NCBI RefSeq assembly: GCF_964036595.1
Contig: NZ_OZ038523.1
Span: 4,066,483-4,130,482, forward strand
DNA: 64,000 nt
Direction of reading: 5' to 3'
Source of the DNA: Tenacibaculum sp. 190524A05c
GTDB taxonomy: Bacteria; Bacteroidota; Bacteroidia; Flavobacteriales; Flavobacteriaceae
The translations under genes and the position numbers were made by a program. Under the pieces are notes generated by a model. The model was not told the DNA's origin. It searched no databases and worked only from the letters and a program-made list of their open reading frames with translations. Positions 32,490 to 41,140 of the stretch are shown in pieces. Within the stretch, counting starts at the first letter, position 1. Each line of letters starts with the position of its first letter.

Positions 32490-33827
32490 CTATTCATCAT
32501 CTTTTTTCTTTTTTTCTTTCTTCTCATCTTCTTTCTCTTTTTCCTTTTTCTCTTTTTCTTCTTCTTTTTTAAGTTCTTCTTCGAGCTTCTTAATTTCTTT
32601 TTCTAATTTCTCTTGCTCTTTCTTTTTTCTCTTTTCTTCTTTTAACTTTTCTTTTTCCTGTTTTTTCTTAGCCTTTTCTTCCGCTCTTTTCTTCTTTTTC
32701 GCAGCTTTTTCTTTCTCTTTAGTTGTTTTCTTCTTGGCTTTTTTATCTTTTTTAGTAATATCGTCAAGAACAGATTTTTGCCTAGTTCTCTTTCTACCTT
32801 CTTCTTTTTTCTCTAATTCCTCTTCGGTTTTTTCTTCTTCTAACTGAGGAGCATTCTTGTCTTTTTTCTTGAATAAATTCTTGATTTTATCGATTAACCT
32901 ACCAAAGAATCCTTTATTATAAGTTTGAACATCGTCGCCTTCAATTTTATTCCCAAATTCGTCTAACTCAGTATACTTGTCAATATGTTTATTGATTCTA
33001 TAAGAAACTCCCACGCTTGTGTAAATTCCCGTACTGTTTTCTTGGAATGTAGCTCTTAATGATGAGTTTATTTGTAAATTTTTGTTGAATAAGTATGCAG
33101 CACCAACTCCTAAGTTACTTTGGTTTTCTTGTTTGTTAAATAAAGCTTGATGTTCTGCAAAACCCGACCATTTATCAGTAAAATTATAGGTTCCTGTAAC
33201 AACGTATGAAAGTTCAGGTAAGTAACCGCCAATGTAATTATAGTGAATGTTAGTAACAACATTTAACTTATGTGAAAATTCATTTTGCAGTAAAACTCCA
33301 ATTTTAGGTGTAATTCCACCTCTTTCATGAAAATCACTTAAAAACGAACCGAAATTTAATCCACCGTAAACGGCTACGTGAGGAATCCATCTAGACCAAT
33401 CAAAAGAGTGTCTTTTTTTCCAGCTTCTAATTTCTTTAGAGCGATCTTGATATTTTGGTTTGTATATTAAATATTTTGCTCCTAAAGTAAATTGTCCTAA
33501 TCCAAATTCTGATCTTGAAGATTCAAATACATTAACAAAAGCAAATTCATTTTGTTGCAAAGAAGTTGTTAGGTTAACTTCTAAATATTCATCTAAAAGT
33601 CCCATTCTATAATGTAATTCCAATCCAGTAGCTCTAGGATTACTGAACGTTGGGATAGCAGAAGTTCCTCTATGAAAAATACTGCTTTCAAATTGATATA
33701 CACCTGTTCCTACGCTGTAAGGACTTTCAGAGAAACCAGGTTTATTGGAATTAATTACATCCGTGTATTGTGCTTGTAAAGTTGAAACCAACAACAACAA
33801 TACTACACTAAAAATTTTTTTGATCAT
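32490..33827 (-). CDS. Outer-membrane beta-barrel protein with a long Lys/Glu-rich tail
   Basis: Protein of 445 aa from the ATG at 33827 (MIKKIFSVVLLLLVSTLQAQ signal peptide). Residues about 21-275 look like an outer-membrane transporter of the phenol-degradation MetA-like group (PF13557), with alternating beta strands and a closing strand around GIYTSVGVSYRI. From about residue 315 the sequence becomes a roughly 130-residue tail made almost only of Lys and Glu (for example KKEEEKEKKEKEKEDEKKEK), which should form one long charged helix. Barrel plus such a tail is odd; the tail may cross or bind peptidoglycan. Confidence 0.8.
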   Translation of the reverse strand: MIKKIFSVVLLLLVSTLQAQYTDVINSNKPGFSESPYSVGTGVYQFESSIFHRGTSAIPTFSNPRATGLELHYRMGLLDEYLEVNLTTSLQQNEFAFVNVFESSRSEFGLGQFTLGAKYLIYKPKYQDRSKEIRSWKKRHSFDWSRWIPHVAVYGGLNFGSFLSDFHERGGITPKIGVLLQNEFSHKLNVVTNIHYNYIGGYLPELSYVVTGTYNFTDKWSGFAEHQALFNKQENQSNLGVGAAYLFNKNLQINSSLRATFQENSTGIYTSVGVSYRINKHIDKYTELDEFGNKIEGDDVQTYNKGFFGRLIDKIKNLFKKKDKNAPQLEEEKTEEELEKKEEGRKRTRQKSVLDDITKKDKKAKKKTTKEKEKAAKKKKRAEEKAKKKQEKEKLKEEKRKKKEQEKLEKEIKKLEEELKKEEEKEKKEKEKEDEKKEKKKKDDE

Positions 33828-33925
33828 ATTCAACGCAAACATTTACACGTATTACAAACATACAGTAAAATTATCAATCTAATAAGTTTACAGGATTATT
33901 AACGTAAGGTTTTAGATCAAATTGT

Positions 33926-33933
33926 TATTTTTG
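33926..33933 (+). promoter_or_regulatory. TAnnTTTG promoter element before the DUF4834/YfhO operon
   Basis: TATTTTTG, exact consensus, 23 nt before the ATG at 33957. A TTTT at 33909-33913 could serve as a weak -33 box. Confidence 0.45.
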
Positions 33934-33956
33934 ATAGCTTTTTTAGTATTAACAGA

Positions 33957-34238
33957 ATGATAGAGATTCATCAAGCCGGACCAATGAACTTTTTAAGAAC
34001 AATACTTATTATCCTTTTAGTGTACTATACACTTAAATTTTTAGCTAGACTTTTCGCTCCTTATTTGATGAAAAAGGCAGTACAGAAAATGCAAGAGAAA
34101 GCTGAAAAACAATATGGTAAAACAACGCAAAAGAACGACGTTAAAGTAGGAGAAACCATTATTGATAAAAAACCAAATCAATCAAATCAAGGCAATAAAT
34201 CAGTAGGAGAATATATTGATTTTGAAGAATTAGACTAA
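33957..34238 (+). CDS. DUF4834 family small membrane protein
   Basis: Protein of 93 aa with one membrane helix (FLRTILIILLVYYTLKFLARLF, about 13-34) and a charged C-terminal half ending EYIDFEELD. The DUF4834 family is conserved in Bacteroidetes, usually beside the large YfhO protein, as here (two bases between genes). It may help assembly or anchoring of that protein; no function has been shown. Confidence 0.85.
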   Translation: MIEIHQAGPMNFLRTILIILLVYYTLKFLARLFAPYLMKKAVQKMQEKAEKQYGKTTQKNDVKVGETIIDKKPNQSNQGNKSVGEYIDFEELD

Positions 34239-34240
34239 CT

Positions 34241-36640
34241 ATGAAGATTAATAAATTACTACCATACGTAGGAGCAGTAGTTCTGTTTCTTGTTGCATCT
34301 TTATTATACTTTAATCCAGTTTTATCTGGTAAGCAAATTAAGCAATCAGATATTGATCAATTCAAAGGGATTTCTAAAGATTTAGTAGAGTTTAGAAAGC
34401 AAAATAATGAAGAGGCATACTGGTTAGGAAATGCTTTCAGTGGTATGCCAGGATATTTGGTTAGTGCTAATTATGAAAACGACTTTTTAAAAGAAATAGA
34501 TAGAGCCTTACGTTTTTTACCAAGGCCAGCCGATTATCTTTTCTTGTACTTTTTAGGTTTTTTCTTTCTATTAATAACGCTTAAGGTTAATTGGAAGCCA
34601 GCTATTCTAGGAAGTTTGGCTTTTGGTTTTTCTACCTATTTAATCATTATAATAGGAGCAGGGCATAACGCAAAAGCACATGCAATTATTTATATGCCTG
34701 TTATAACGGCTGGTGTTTTGCAAATATTTCAAAAAAGATATTTGGTAGGATTCCTTGTAACTGCATTAGGTATGGCAATGGAAATTGGAGCAGGACATAT
34801 ACAAATGACATATTATTTAGGTTTTTGTTTGATTATTCTTGGTATTGTTGAATTAATAGAAGCAATTAAACAAAAGAAACTTAACGATTTTATTAAACAA
34901 GTAGCCTTGATTGCACTTGCTTTTAGTATAGGTGTTGGAGTAAACGCATCTAGATTAATGGCTACCAAAGAATATGCAGAACATAGTATTAGAGGTAAAT
35001 CAGAATTAACTATAGATATTGATGGTAAGCCTAAAAGAGATAAAATAGTAGGTCTTGATTATGATTACATAACTCAGTACAGTTACGGTAAGTTGGAAAC
35101 AATGAATTTACTTGTGCCAAGATTTATGGGTGGAGGTACAACCGATAAAGTGAGTCATAGTTCAAATTTCTACAGAGAAATTGAAAAAATAGCAGGGAAA
35201 AAGGCTGCAAAAGAGTATTCAAAAGAAGTCTTAACATACTGGGGAGATCAACCCATTGTTGAGGCTCCTGCCTACATTGGTGTAGTAATAATTTTTCTAT
35301 TTTTCTTAGGAGTATTTTTAGTAGATAGAAGACTTAAATATTGGCTTGTTTCCGCAACGATTTTTTCAATTGTTCTAAGTTGGGGTAAAAACTTCGCTTT
35401 TGTAACAAACTTCTTTATAGATTACATTCCGCTTTATGATAAATTCAGGGCAGTTTCATCAATTCAAGTCATAGCAGAGTTATGTATACCTTTATTGGCA
35501 GTATTAGGTTTAAATGAATTTTTTAAGAATAATAAAACTAAAGAAGAAAAGCTTGAGTATGTAAAGAAAGCTTTAATGATAACAGGTGGTTTAATTATTG
35601 TTGGGTTTTTCTTAGCTCATATGACTTCAAGTTTTGAAGGAATAAGAGATGATCAATATCAGCAATATCCAGCATTATTGGATGCACTAATTAGTGATCG
35701 AAAGTCTATGTTGCTAAATGATAGTATTAGATCAATTATATTAATTTTAATTGCTGCTGGTGCCCTTTATCAATTTTTAAAAGACAAGTTTAAGAAAACA
35801 TTTGTTTTCGGACTTCTACTTTCGTTAGTGGTGTTTGATCTTATTTCCGTTAATATTAATTATGTTAATACTGAGAATTTTGTAAGTTCAAGATTAATAA
35901 ATAAACCTTTTTCTCCTAGTAAAGCTGATGTAGAAATATTAAAAGATAAAGGAGAGTATAGAGTGGTAAATTTTTCTGGTAACTTTATGAATGAAAATAG
36001 AACTTCTTATTTTCATAACTCTGTGGGAGGTTATCATGCAGCGAAATTAAAAAGATATCAAGAGCTTATCGATTATCAAGTAGCAAAGAATAATATGGAA
36101 ATATTTAATATGTTAAATACTAAGTATTTTATTCTTAGCGGAGATAAATATGAGCTGAATAAAGAAGCAAACGGAAATGTTTGGTTTGTTAATAAATTAA
36201 GATTAGTTGATTCTGCTAATGAAGAGATTATGAATTTAACGAATCTAAAAACTAAAGAAGAAGCGGTAATAAGAAAAGATAAATATAAAGGAAGTTCTGA
36301 ATTTTCAGTAGATAGTTTAGCAACCATTAAATTAGTAACTAATAATTTAAATTCTTTAGAATATAAGAGTTCATCGAAACAAGATCAATTTGCTGTGTTT
36401 TCTGAAATCTATTATGGTAAAGGATGGAATGCATATATCGATGGAGAACCAGTTCCACATTATCAGGTTAATTATGTGTTAAGAGGAATGAATATTCCTG
36501 CAGGAGATCATAAAGTAGAATTTAAATTTGAGCCAACTATTGTGAAACAAGGAGCGACATTAGCAATGTACTTTTATCTTTTATTTATATTAGTTCCGAT
36601 AGGTTTATATGTTCTTGAAAAAAAGAAACTTTTGAATTAA
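34241..36640 (+). CDS. YfhO family integral membrane protein
   Basis: Membrane protein of 799 aa with about a dozen hydrophobic helices, in the first 560 residues and again near the C-terminus (LAMYFYLLFILVPIGLYVL). The family marks are the early SDIDQFKGISKD segment, GHNAKAHAIIYMPV and the C-terminal soluble part with YGKGWNAYIDGEPVPHYQVNYVLRGMN. YfhO is a GT-C-fold-like family connected in Firmicutes with glycosylation of lipoteichoic acid; the role in Bacteroidetes is not settled but probably involves a lipid-linked sugar. It forms a two-gene operon with DUF4834. Confidence 0.9.
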   Translation: MKINKLLPYVGAVVLFLVASLLYFNPVLSGKQIKQSDIDQFKGISKDLVEFRKQNNEEAYWLGNAFSGMPGYLVSANYENDFLKEIDRALRFLPRPADYLFLYFLGFFFLLITLKVNWKPAILGSLAFGFSTYLIIIIGAGHNAKAHAIIYMPVITAGVLQIFQKRYLVGFLVTALGMAMEIGAGHIQMTYYLGFCLIILGIVELIEAIKQKKLNDFIKQVALIALAFSIGVGVNASRLMATKEYAEHSIRGKSELTIDIDGKPKRDKIVGLDYDYITQYSYGKLETMNLLVPRFMGGGTTDKVSHSSNFYREIEKIAGKKAAKEYSKEVLTYWGDQPIVEAPAYIGVVIIFLFFLGVFLVDRRLKYWLVSATIFSIVLSWGKNFAFVTNFFIDYIPLYDKFRAVSSIQVIAELCIPLLAVLGLNEFFKNNKTKEEKLEYVKKALMITGGLIIVGFFLAHMTSSFEGIRDDQYQQYPALLDALISDRKSMLLNDSIRSIILILIAAGALYQFLKDKFKKTFVFGLLLSLVVFDLISVNINYVNTENFVSSRLINKPFSPSKADVEILKDKGEYRVVNFSGNFMNENRTSYFHNSVGGYHAAKLKRYQELIDYQVAKNNMEIFNMLNTKYFILSGDKYELNKEANGNVWFVNKLRLVDSANEEIMNLTNLKTKEEAVIRKDKYKGSSEFSVDSLATIKLVTNNLNSLEYKSSSKQDQFAVFSEIYYGKGWNAYIDGEPVPHYQVNYVLRGMNIPAGDHKVEFKFEPTIVKQGATLAMYFYLLFILVPIGLYVLEKKKLLN

Positions 36641-36680
36641 TATTAAGCGAAATGTAAGTTTGAATCAATAAGAAATGATA

Positions 36681-36720
36681 AAAATAAAAGAGCCAACATA
36701 TGTTGGCTCTTTTATTTTTT
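36681..36720. terminator. Perfect 38-bp palindromic bidirectional terminator
   Basis: AAAATAAAAGAGCCAACAT at 36681-36699 is followed directly by its exact reverse complement to 36718. It terminates the YfhO operon and the convergent TPR-AraC gene, whose stop codon (36712-36714) lies inside the stem. Confidence 0.88.
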
Positions 36721-38439
36721 TAGATTTTTTATAAATTCTGAAGGAGTAATTTTAATATGTTTTTTAAACGCTCTTGAGAATGCATAAGAACTTTTGTATC
36801 CAACTTCTTTAGCAATACCTTCAATAGAATATTTTTGACGAGTTTTTTCGTCATTTAACATACGTATTGCGTAATCAATTTTTTTCTTGGAGTAATATTG
36901 ATTAAAAGTAACATCATAATGTTTATTGAATATAAATGAGACGTATGTGACATTCGTTTTAATCATTTCTGCCATCGTATGTATTGAAAAATCTTGATTT
37001 AAATATGCGTGGTTTAATTCAACGTCTTTAATTTGAGCTAGAATTTTACGTTCTAAATCAGCTTCAATATTATAACTAGTTCTTTTAGGAAATTCTTTCT
37101 TGGTAAGCTCATTTTTCTTTGTTTTTATGTCTGAAAGTTGTCTTTTATATTGTTTCCTTCTCAAGAAGAATAAAACCAAAAGGAAAGCTAAAATGCTTGA
37201 ATACGTAAGTAACGTAATCAAATTTTTATATTTTTCTTTTTCTAAAATAGAATTATTAAGTTTGGTTACTTTTTCTAGATCATTGTCATATAATATTTCA
37301 TATGTTTTTTCTTTGAGTGTTTTAGCTTTGTCAAATTCTTTTATGGTAAGTTTAGAATATTTGAAAGCGCTATCTAATTTATTCTTTGCTAGATATTGAA
37401 AGGATAAAATATCGTAAATAGTAATTAATTTACTTCTTCTAAGGTTTTTGTTAAGAATCGATTTTTTTGCAGCGAGTATTGCCGAATCTGTTTTTCTTAA
37501 ATTATGAAAACATAAAGCTTTGAAATATTGAGTTTCTTTTTGGTAATCGATTTTTTTAGCCAGTTTTGGGTAATTATAATGGTTAATTAATTCTAATGCT
37601 TCTAAATATTTCTTTTTAGCAATTAACACCTTAGTTTCTTTGAATTGATACATTAATTCCGAATCAGGATGCGGAGGATTAAATTTTTTTCCAGCTTCGT
37701 AAGCTCTTTTGTAGAAAAAAGATGCAGAGTCTAAATAAGCAATTTTTTGCTCCTTATTACTTAAATTAAAGTATGCTTCGCCAATCATGTTTAGCGAGCT
37801 TGTTCTTCTTTCAATAATCATTTTATTGAAGCGATAGTCTTTCTTGTGGATTTCAAACGTGTCAATTTTTCTCACAAGATTTTTAAGAATATATTTAGCG
37901 TCTACATGTAAATCAAGATCGTTTTTTATATAAGCTTTGAATAACTCAAAATTTGTCCCATAAATAAATTGATTGAAATTCTGGTCTTTTGTTGAGTTTA
38001 TTATTCGAGATGCTTTAATCGCTTCTTTATAGGCGAGATTATATTTTTCTAAATTTTTATACGTCCAGAATAAACGTCCAATTAAGTTTAATTTCATTTC
38101 AACATAGCACAAGTTTTCAGGATCTTTTTTTATAAATAAATCTGCTCTTTTAATGGCGCTTTGAACAATGTTTATTACAATATCATATTTTCTTTGTCGA
38201 TAAGAATAATAGGCTTCATTAGATAATCCTAATAACTGATCACAGTTATTATCTGATCTTTTCATTTTATCAGCATAGAATAATAAGCTATCCAAATTTA
38301 TGTTTTTGAATTTTCTAATTTTTCGTAGTGCCTCTTTTTCTTTAAAATATTTGTTAGGAAGTACGGCTTGAGAAAAAGAAGAAGAAGAAATGATGAAAAA
38401 AAAGAATAAATATTTGATATTCAAATTACGCAATAACAT
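36712..38439 (-). CDS. TPR-AraC regulator, copy 1
   Basis: Protein of 575 aa with a hydrophobic start (YLFFFFIISSSSFSQ), a TPR-like helical sensor (about 30-395, for example AILAAKKSILNKNLRRSKLITIYDIL), one membrane helix (about 405-425), and a C-terminal AraC domain (about 470-575) with IHTMAEMIKTNVTYVSFIFN and IEGIAKEVGYKSSYAFSRAF, ending ITPSEFIKNLKK. The design puts the TPR part in the periplasm and the DNA-binding part in the cytoplasm. It is a tandem paralogue of the next gene. Its start is unsure: the ATG at 38439, or a TTG six codons later that aligns with the paralogue's start. Confidence 0.88.
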   Translation of the reverse strand: MLLRNLNIKYLFFFFIISSSSFSQAVLPNKYFKEKEALRKIRKFKNINLDSLLFYADKMKRSDNNCDQLLGLSNEAYYSYRQRKYDIVINIVQSAIKRADLFIKKDPENLCYVEMKLNLIGRLFWTYKNLEKYNLAYKEAIKASRIINSTKDQNFNQFIYGTNFELFKAYIKNDLDLHVDAKYILKNLVRKIDTFEIHKKDYRFNKMIIERRTSSLNMIGEAYFNLSNKEQKIAYLDSASFFYKRAYEAGKKFNPPHPDSELMYQFKETKVLIAKKKYLEALELINHYNYPKLAKKIDYQKETQYFKALCFHNLRKTDSAILAAKKSILNKNLRRSKLITIYDILSFQYLAKNKLDSAFKYSKLTIKEFDKAKTLKEKTYEILYDNDLEKVTKLNNSILEKEKYKNLITLLTYSSILAFLLVLFFLRRKQYKRQLSDIKTKKNELTKKEFPKRTSYNIEADLERKILAQIKDVELNHAYLNQDFSIHTMAEMIKTNVTYVSFIFNKHYDVTFNQYYSKKKIDYAIRMLNDEKTRQKYSIEGIAKEVGYKSSYAFSRAFKKHIKITPSEFIKNLKK

Positions 38440-38460
38440 CGGGATGTTTTAGGACTATTT

Positions 38461-38508
38461 TCTATGTGCTTTTTATAAAAAGTGTAAGATAAAACTTTTT
38501 TTAAACAA
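38461..38508 (-). promoter_or_regulatory. Conserved upstream element of TPR-AraC copy 1
   Basis: About 46 bases here match 40379-40424 closely. The shared core reads TTTTTATAAAA, followed by AG(T/C)G(T/C)AA and a T-rich block. Coding sequence between paralogues is more diverged, so this looks like a conserved promoter or operator, perhaps for autoregulation. Confidence 0.45.
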
Positions 38509-38578
38509 GGTGACGCTATAAGTTTGTGCTGCTAATGAAAAAAAGGACGGGAGAATTTTTTTTGAAAAAGAATTATTT

Positions 38579-38610
38579 AAAAAAGGAACATTAAACCAGT
38601 TCCTTTTTTT
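38579..38610 (-). terminator. Terminator of TPR-AraC copy 2
   Basis: AAAAAAGGAAC and GTTCCTTTTTT form an 11-bp stem with a nine-base loop, running into the stop codon of copy 2. The same GGAAC...GTTCC design is found at 40509. Confidence 0.8.
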
Positions 38611-40324
38611 ATTTATCTAAGCTCTTGATGAAGCTCGAGGGAGTAATATTTAGATGTTTTTTGAAGGCTCTTGTAAATGCAGATGCACTGTTATATCCAA
38701 CTTCATTTGCTAACCCTTCAATAGAGAATTTTCTATACGCGCGATCTTTTTTTAGTAATTCAACGGCGTATTCAATTTTTTTCTTTGTGTAATATTGTTT
38801 AAATGTTTGATCGTGATGTTTGTTGAAAACAAAAGAGATATAAGTGCTATTAGTATTTAAAGATTCAGCTATTGAGTTTATTGAGAAGTCGTAATCTAAA
38901 TAGTCATGAGATTTTTCAATTTCTTCAATTTTGGATAAAATCTTATTCTCAAGTTCAATTTCGATATTGTAATTAACCTTCGGTTTGTGCTGATTTATAC
39001 TTGATTCTCTGATCTGAGATTCCTGACGATTAATATTTTCATTCAATTCGTTCCTTTTAGTTGAAATTTCCTTTTTGTATTTCTTACGTTTAAAAAGAAA
39101 TATGGAAGAAATACAAATTAGTATTAAACTATAAAAAAGAAGAGTAGTAAGGTTTTTATTTTTTTCTTTCTTTAAAATTGAATTATTTAATTCTGTAATT
39201 TTCTCAATATCATTATCATAGAGTAACTGATACGTTTTTTGCTTATTCTCTCGTGCTAAGTTGAATTCATCTAGAGTAAGTTTCGAGTATTTATATGCAC
39301 TATCCAATTGGCTTTTTTGTAAATATTGATTAGATAGAATATCGTAAATTGAAATTAATGTGCTTTGCTTTAATATTGGACTTTTTAACAATTTTTGAGA
39401 AAAATAAATTGCAGAGTCCGTTTGATTTAAATTATGAAAACAAATTGCTTTGTTCAGAGATTTATAATAATTTATGTCTTTTCCTTTACCTAGTATTTTG
39501 TAGCTATTTATTAGTTCTAAGGCTTTTTTATACTTGTTTTTTGCAATTAAGACTTCGGTTTTTCTTAACGCATACATTAACTCAGAATCAGGATGTGGTG
39601 GTGTAAATAATTTAGCACTTTCAAATGCTTTATTAAAAGAAATTTCTGCAGAATCTAAAAGTTTTAGGTCTTGAGCTTTTCTGTTTAAAGCCATATAAGT
39701 TTTTCCTAAGAGATTTAGAACATTAGCTTTTATTTTGAGTAATCTATTTCTCTTTATATTATCTAAATTACTATTAAGTTTAGCGTAAATTCTTTCTTTA
39801 ATATCTAGTAAAATAAATTTTGCATCTTCAAATAAACCTAATTCTTTTTTTATTTGGGCTCGAGAAATATCAATATTAACAATAGAGTTAAAGCTGTCAA
39901 ATTCATTATTATCAATTGATTTGATAAAGTTAGAAGATTTTATTAACTGTTCATAAGCAATTTGATATTTGCCAAGGTTTTTATAAGTCCAAAACAGCCT
40001 ATTGTAGGCACCAATAATTAATCTAATAATGCATAAATCGTTTTGTCTTTCTTTTGTTAAGGAATAAGATTTTGTAAGTGTTTTTTCTATTAGAGGAATT
40101 ACCTTCTCGTATTTCTCTAATTTATAAAAATAATATGCTTCTGCATTATCACCCAATAGTTGGTGGCATAGATCTCTAGATAATCTAGCTTTTTTAGAAT
40201 AATGTAGTAAACTATCTAGATTTGTATCTCTATATTTTTCGAGTTTATTATAGATTGTTCCATTTACCTGCCCAAAACATAGGTTAGATATAAAAAACAG
40301 AAAAACAGGAAACTTTAGTTTCAA
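38609..40324 (-). CDS. TPR-AraC regulator, copy 2
   Basis: Protein of 571 aa, paralogue of the gene at 36712 along its full length. It has a signal-anchor-like start (MKLKFPVFLFFISNLCFGQ), TPR-like helices (about 25-390), a membrane helix (about 400-420) and an AraC domain (about 465-571) with INSIAESLNTNSTYISFVFN and IEGLANEVGYNSASAFTRAF, ending ITPSSFIKSLDK. The only start that gives the signal sequence is TTG at 40324. The same-strand copies share upstream and terminator sequences, which suggests tandem duplication of a whole unit. Confidence 0.88.
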   Translation of the reverse strand: MKLKFPVFLFFISNLCFGQVNGTIYNKLEKYRDTNLDSLLHYSKKARLSRDLCHQLLGDNAEAYYFYKLEKYEKVIPLIEKTLTKSYSLTKERQNDLCIIRLIIGAYNRLFWTYKNLGKYQIAYEQLIKSSNFIKSIDNNEFDSFNSIVNIDISRAQIKKELGLFEDAKFILLDIKERIYAKLNSNLDNIKRNRLLKIKANVLNLLGKTYMALNRKAQDLKLLDSAEISFNKAFESAKLFTPPHPDSELMYALRKTEVLIAKNKYKKALELINSYKILGKGKDINYYKSLNKAICFHNLNQTDSAIYFSQKLLKSPILKQSTLISIYDILSNQYLQKSQLDSAYKYSKLTLDEFNLARENKQKTYQLLYDNDIEKITELNNSILKKEKNKNLTTLLFYSLILICISSIFLFKRKKYKKEISTKRNELNENINRQESQIRESSINQHKPKVNYNIEIELENKILSKIEEIEKSHDYLDYDFSINSIAESLNTNSTYISFVFNKHHDQTFKQYYTKKKIEYAVELLKKDRAYRKFSIEGLANEVGYNSASAFTRAFKKHLNITPSSFIKSLDK

Positions 40325-40378
40325 CTTTAGAGGATTATTTTAGAATTATGGTTATTAGGGTGCAAAACACACTATTTT

Positions 40379-40424
40379 TCTCTGTGCATTTTATAAAAAG
40401 CGCAATATAAAGTTTTTTAAAGAA
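40379..40424 (-). promoter_or_regulatory. Conserved upstream element of TPR-AraC copy 2
   Basis: Partner of 38461-38508, with the same TTTTATAAAAAG core. It starts about 55 bases before the TTG start of copy 2. Confidence 0.45.
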
Positions 40425-40508
40425 ACTATTAAAACTTAGATTTGTTCGTAACTGAAAATACAATTGTAAGCTCAGGGAGGGAAAGCGCATTGATAAAGAA
40501 CTTCTATA

Positions 40509-40540
40509 TAAAAAAGGAACAGACTACTGTTCCTTTTTTA
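40509..40540. terminator. Orphan terminator of the TPR-AraC type
   Basis: AAAAAAGGAACAG and CTGTTCCTTTTTT form a 13-bp stem with a four-base loop. It resembles the terminator at 38579, but no gene ends here: the minus-strand regulator starts at 40324 and the plus-strand gene starts at 40609. Confidence 0.75.
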
Positions 40541-40579
40541 TTTTTATGGAAAATTCCACAAAAAAACCAAATGAATGTA

Positions 40580-40587
40580 TAGATTTG
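40580..40587 (+). promoter_or_regulatory. TAnnTTTG promoter element of the glycan operon
   Basis: TAGATTTG, exact consensus, 21 bases before the ATG at 40609. It probably drives the four-gene glycan operon. Confidence 0.5.
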
Positions 40588-40608
40588 TTAATCTGAAATG
40601 TTCATTTT

Positions 40609-41136
40609 ATGTATACCCATTTACCCTCATATAGGTACAATAAAACAATTGATTTTTTAAAAAGAGTTTTACCTCCTCCAGCTACGATTTTAGATTTAGG
40701 TATTCGTAATCCTTTCAGTGAAATTATGGAGAACGAAGGTTATAAAGTATACAATACAGAAGGGGAAGATCTCGACATAGTTCCTGAAATTGTTAAAACC
40801 TTTAAAGTTGATGCAGTTACTTCTTTTGAAATTTTTGAACATTTATTGAATCCATATTCTGTATTGAAAGAAATAAATTGTGATAAACTAGTAACAACAG
40901 TCCCTTTGAATTTATGGTTTGCCAAAGCATACAGAAGTAAAACAGATATGTGGGATAGACACTATCATGAATTTGAAGACTGGCAGTTTGATTGGTTGTT
41001 AGAAAAATCTGGTTGGGAAATTAAAGATCAAGAAAAATGGATTAGCCCTGTAAATAAAATAGGATTTAGACCAATTCTCCGAAGATTTACCCCAAGATAT
41101 TACGCCATTTTTGCAGAGAAAAACAAAAAAATCTAA
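40609..41136 (+). CDS. Class I SAM-dependent methyltransferase
   Basis: Protein of 175 aa. A SAM-binding motif I is visible (ATILDLGIRNPFSEIM, about 37-52), then EGEDLDIVPE and VDAVTSFEIFEHLLNPYSVL, which fits motif II/post-I of class I methyltransferases. It is short and lacks a clear substrate domain. As first gene of a glycan operon it may methylate a sugar or lipid carrier. Spacing to the glycosyltransferase is four bases. Confidence 0.82.
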   Translation: MYTHLPSYRYNKTIDFLKRVLPPPATILDLGIRNPFSEIMENEGYKVYNTEGEDLDIVPEIVKTFKVDAVTSFEIFEHLLNPYSVLKEINCDKLVTTVPLNLWFAKAYRSKTDMWDRHYHEFEDWQFDWLLEKSGWEIKDQEKWISPVNKIGFRPILRRFTPRYYAIFAEKNKKI

Positions 41137-41140
41137 TTCT

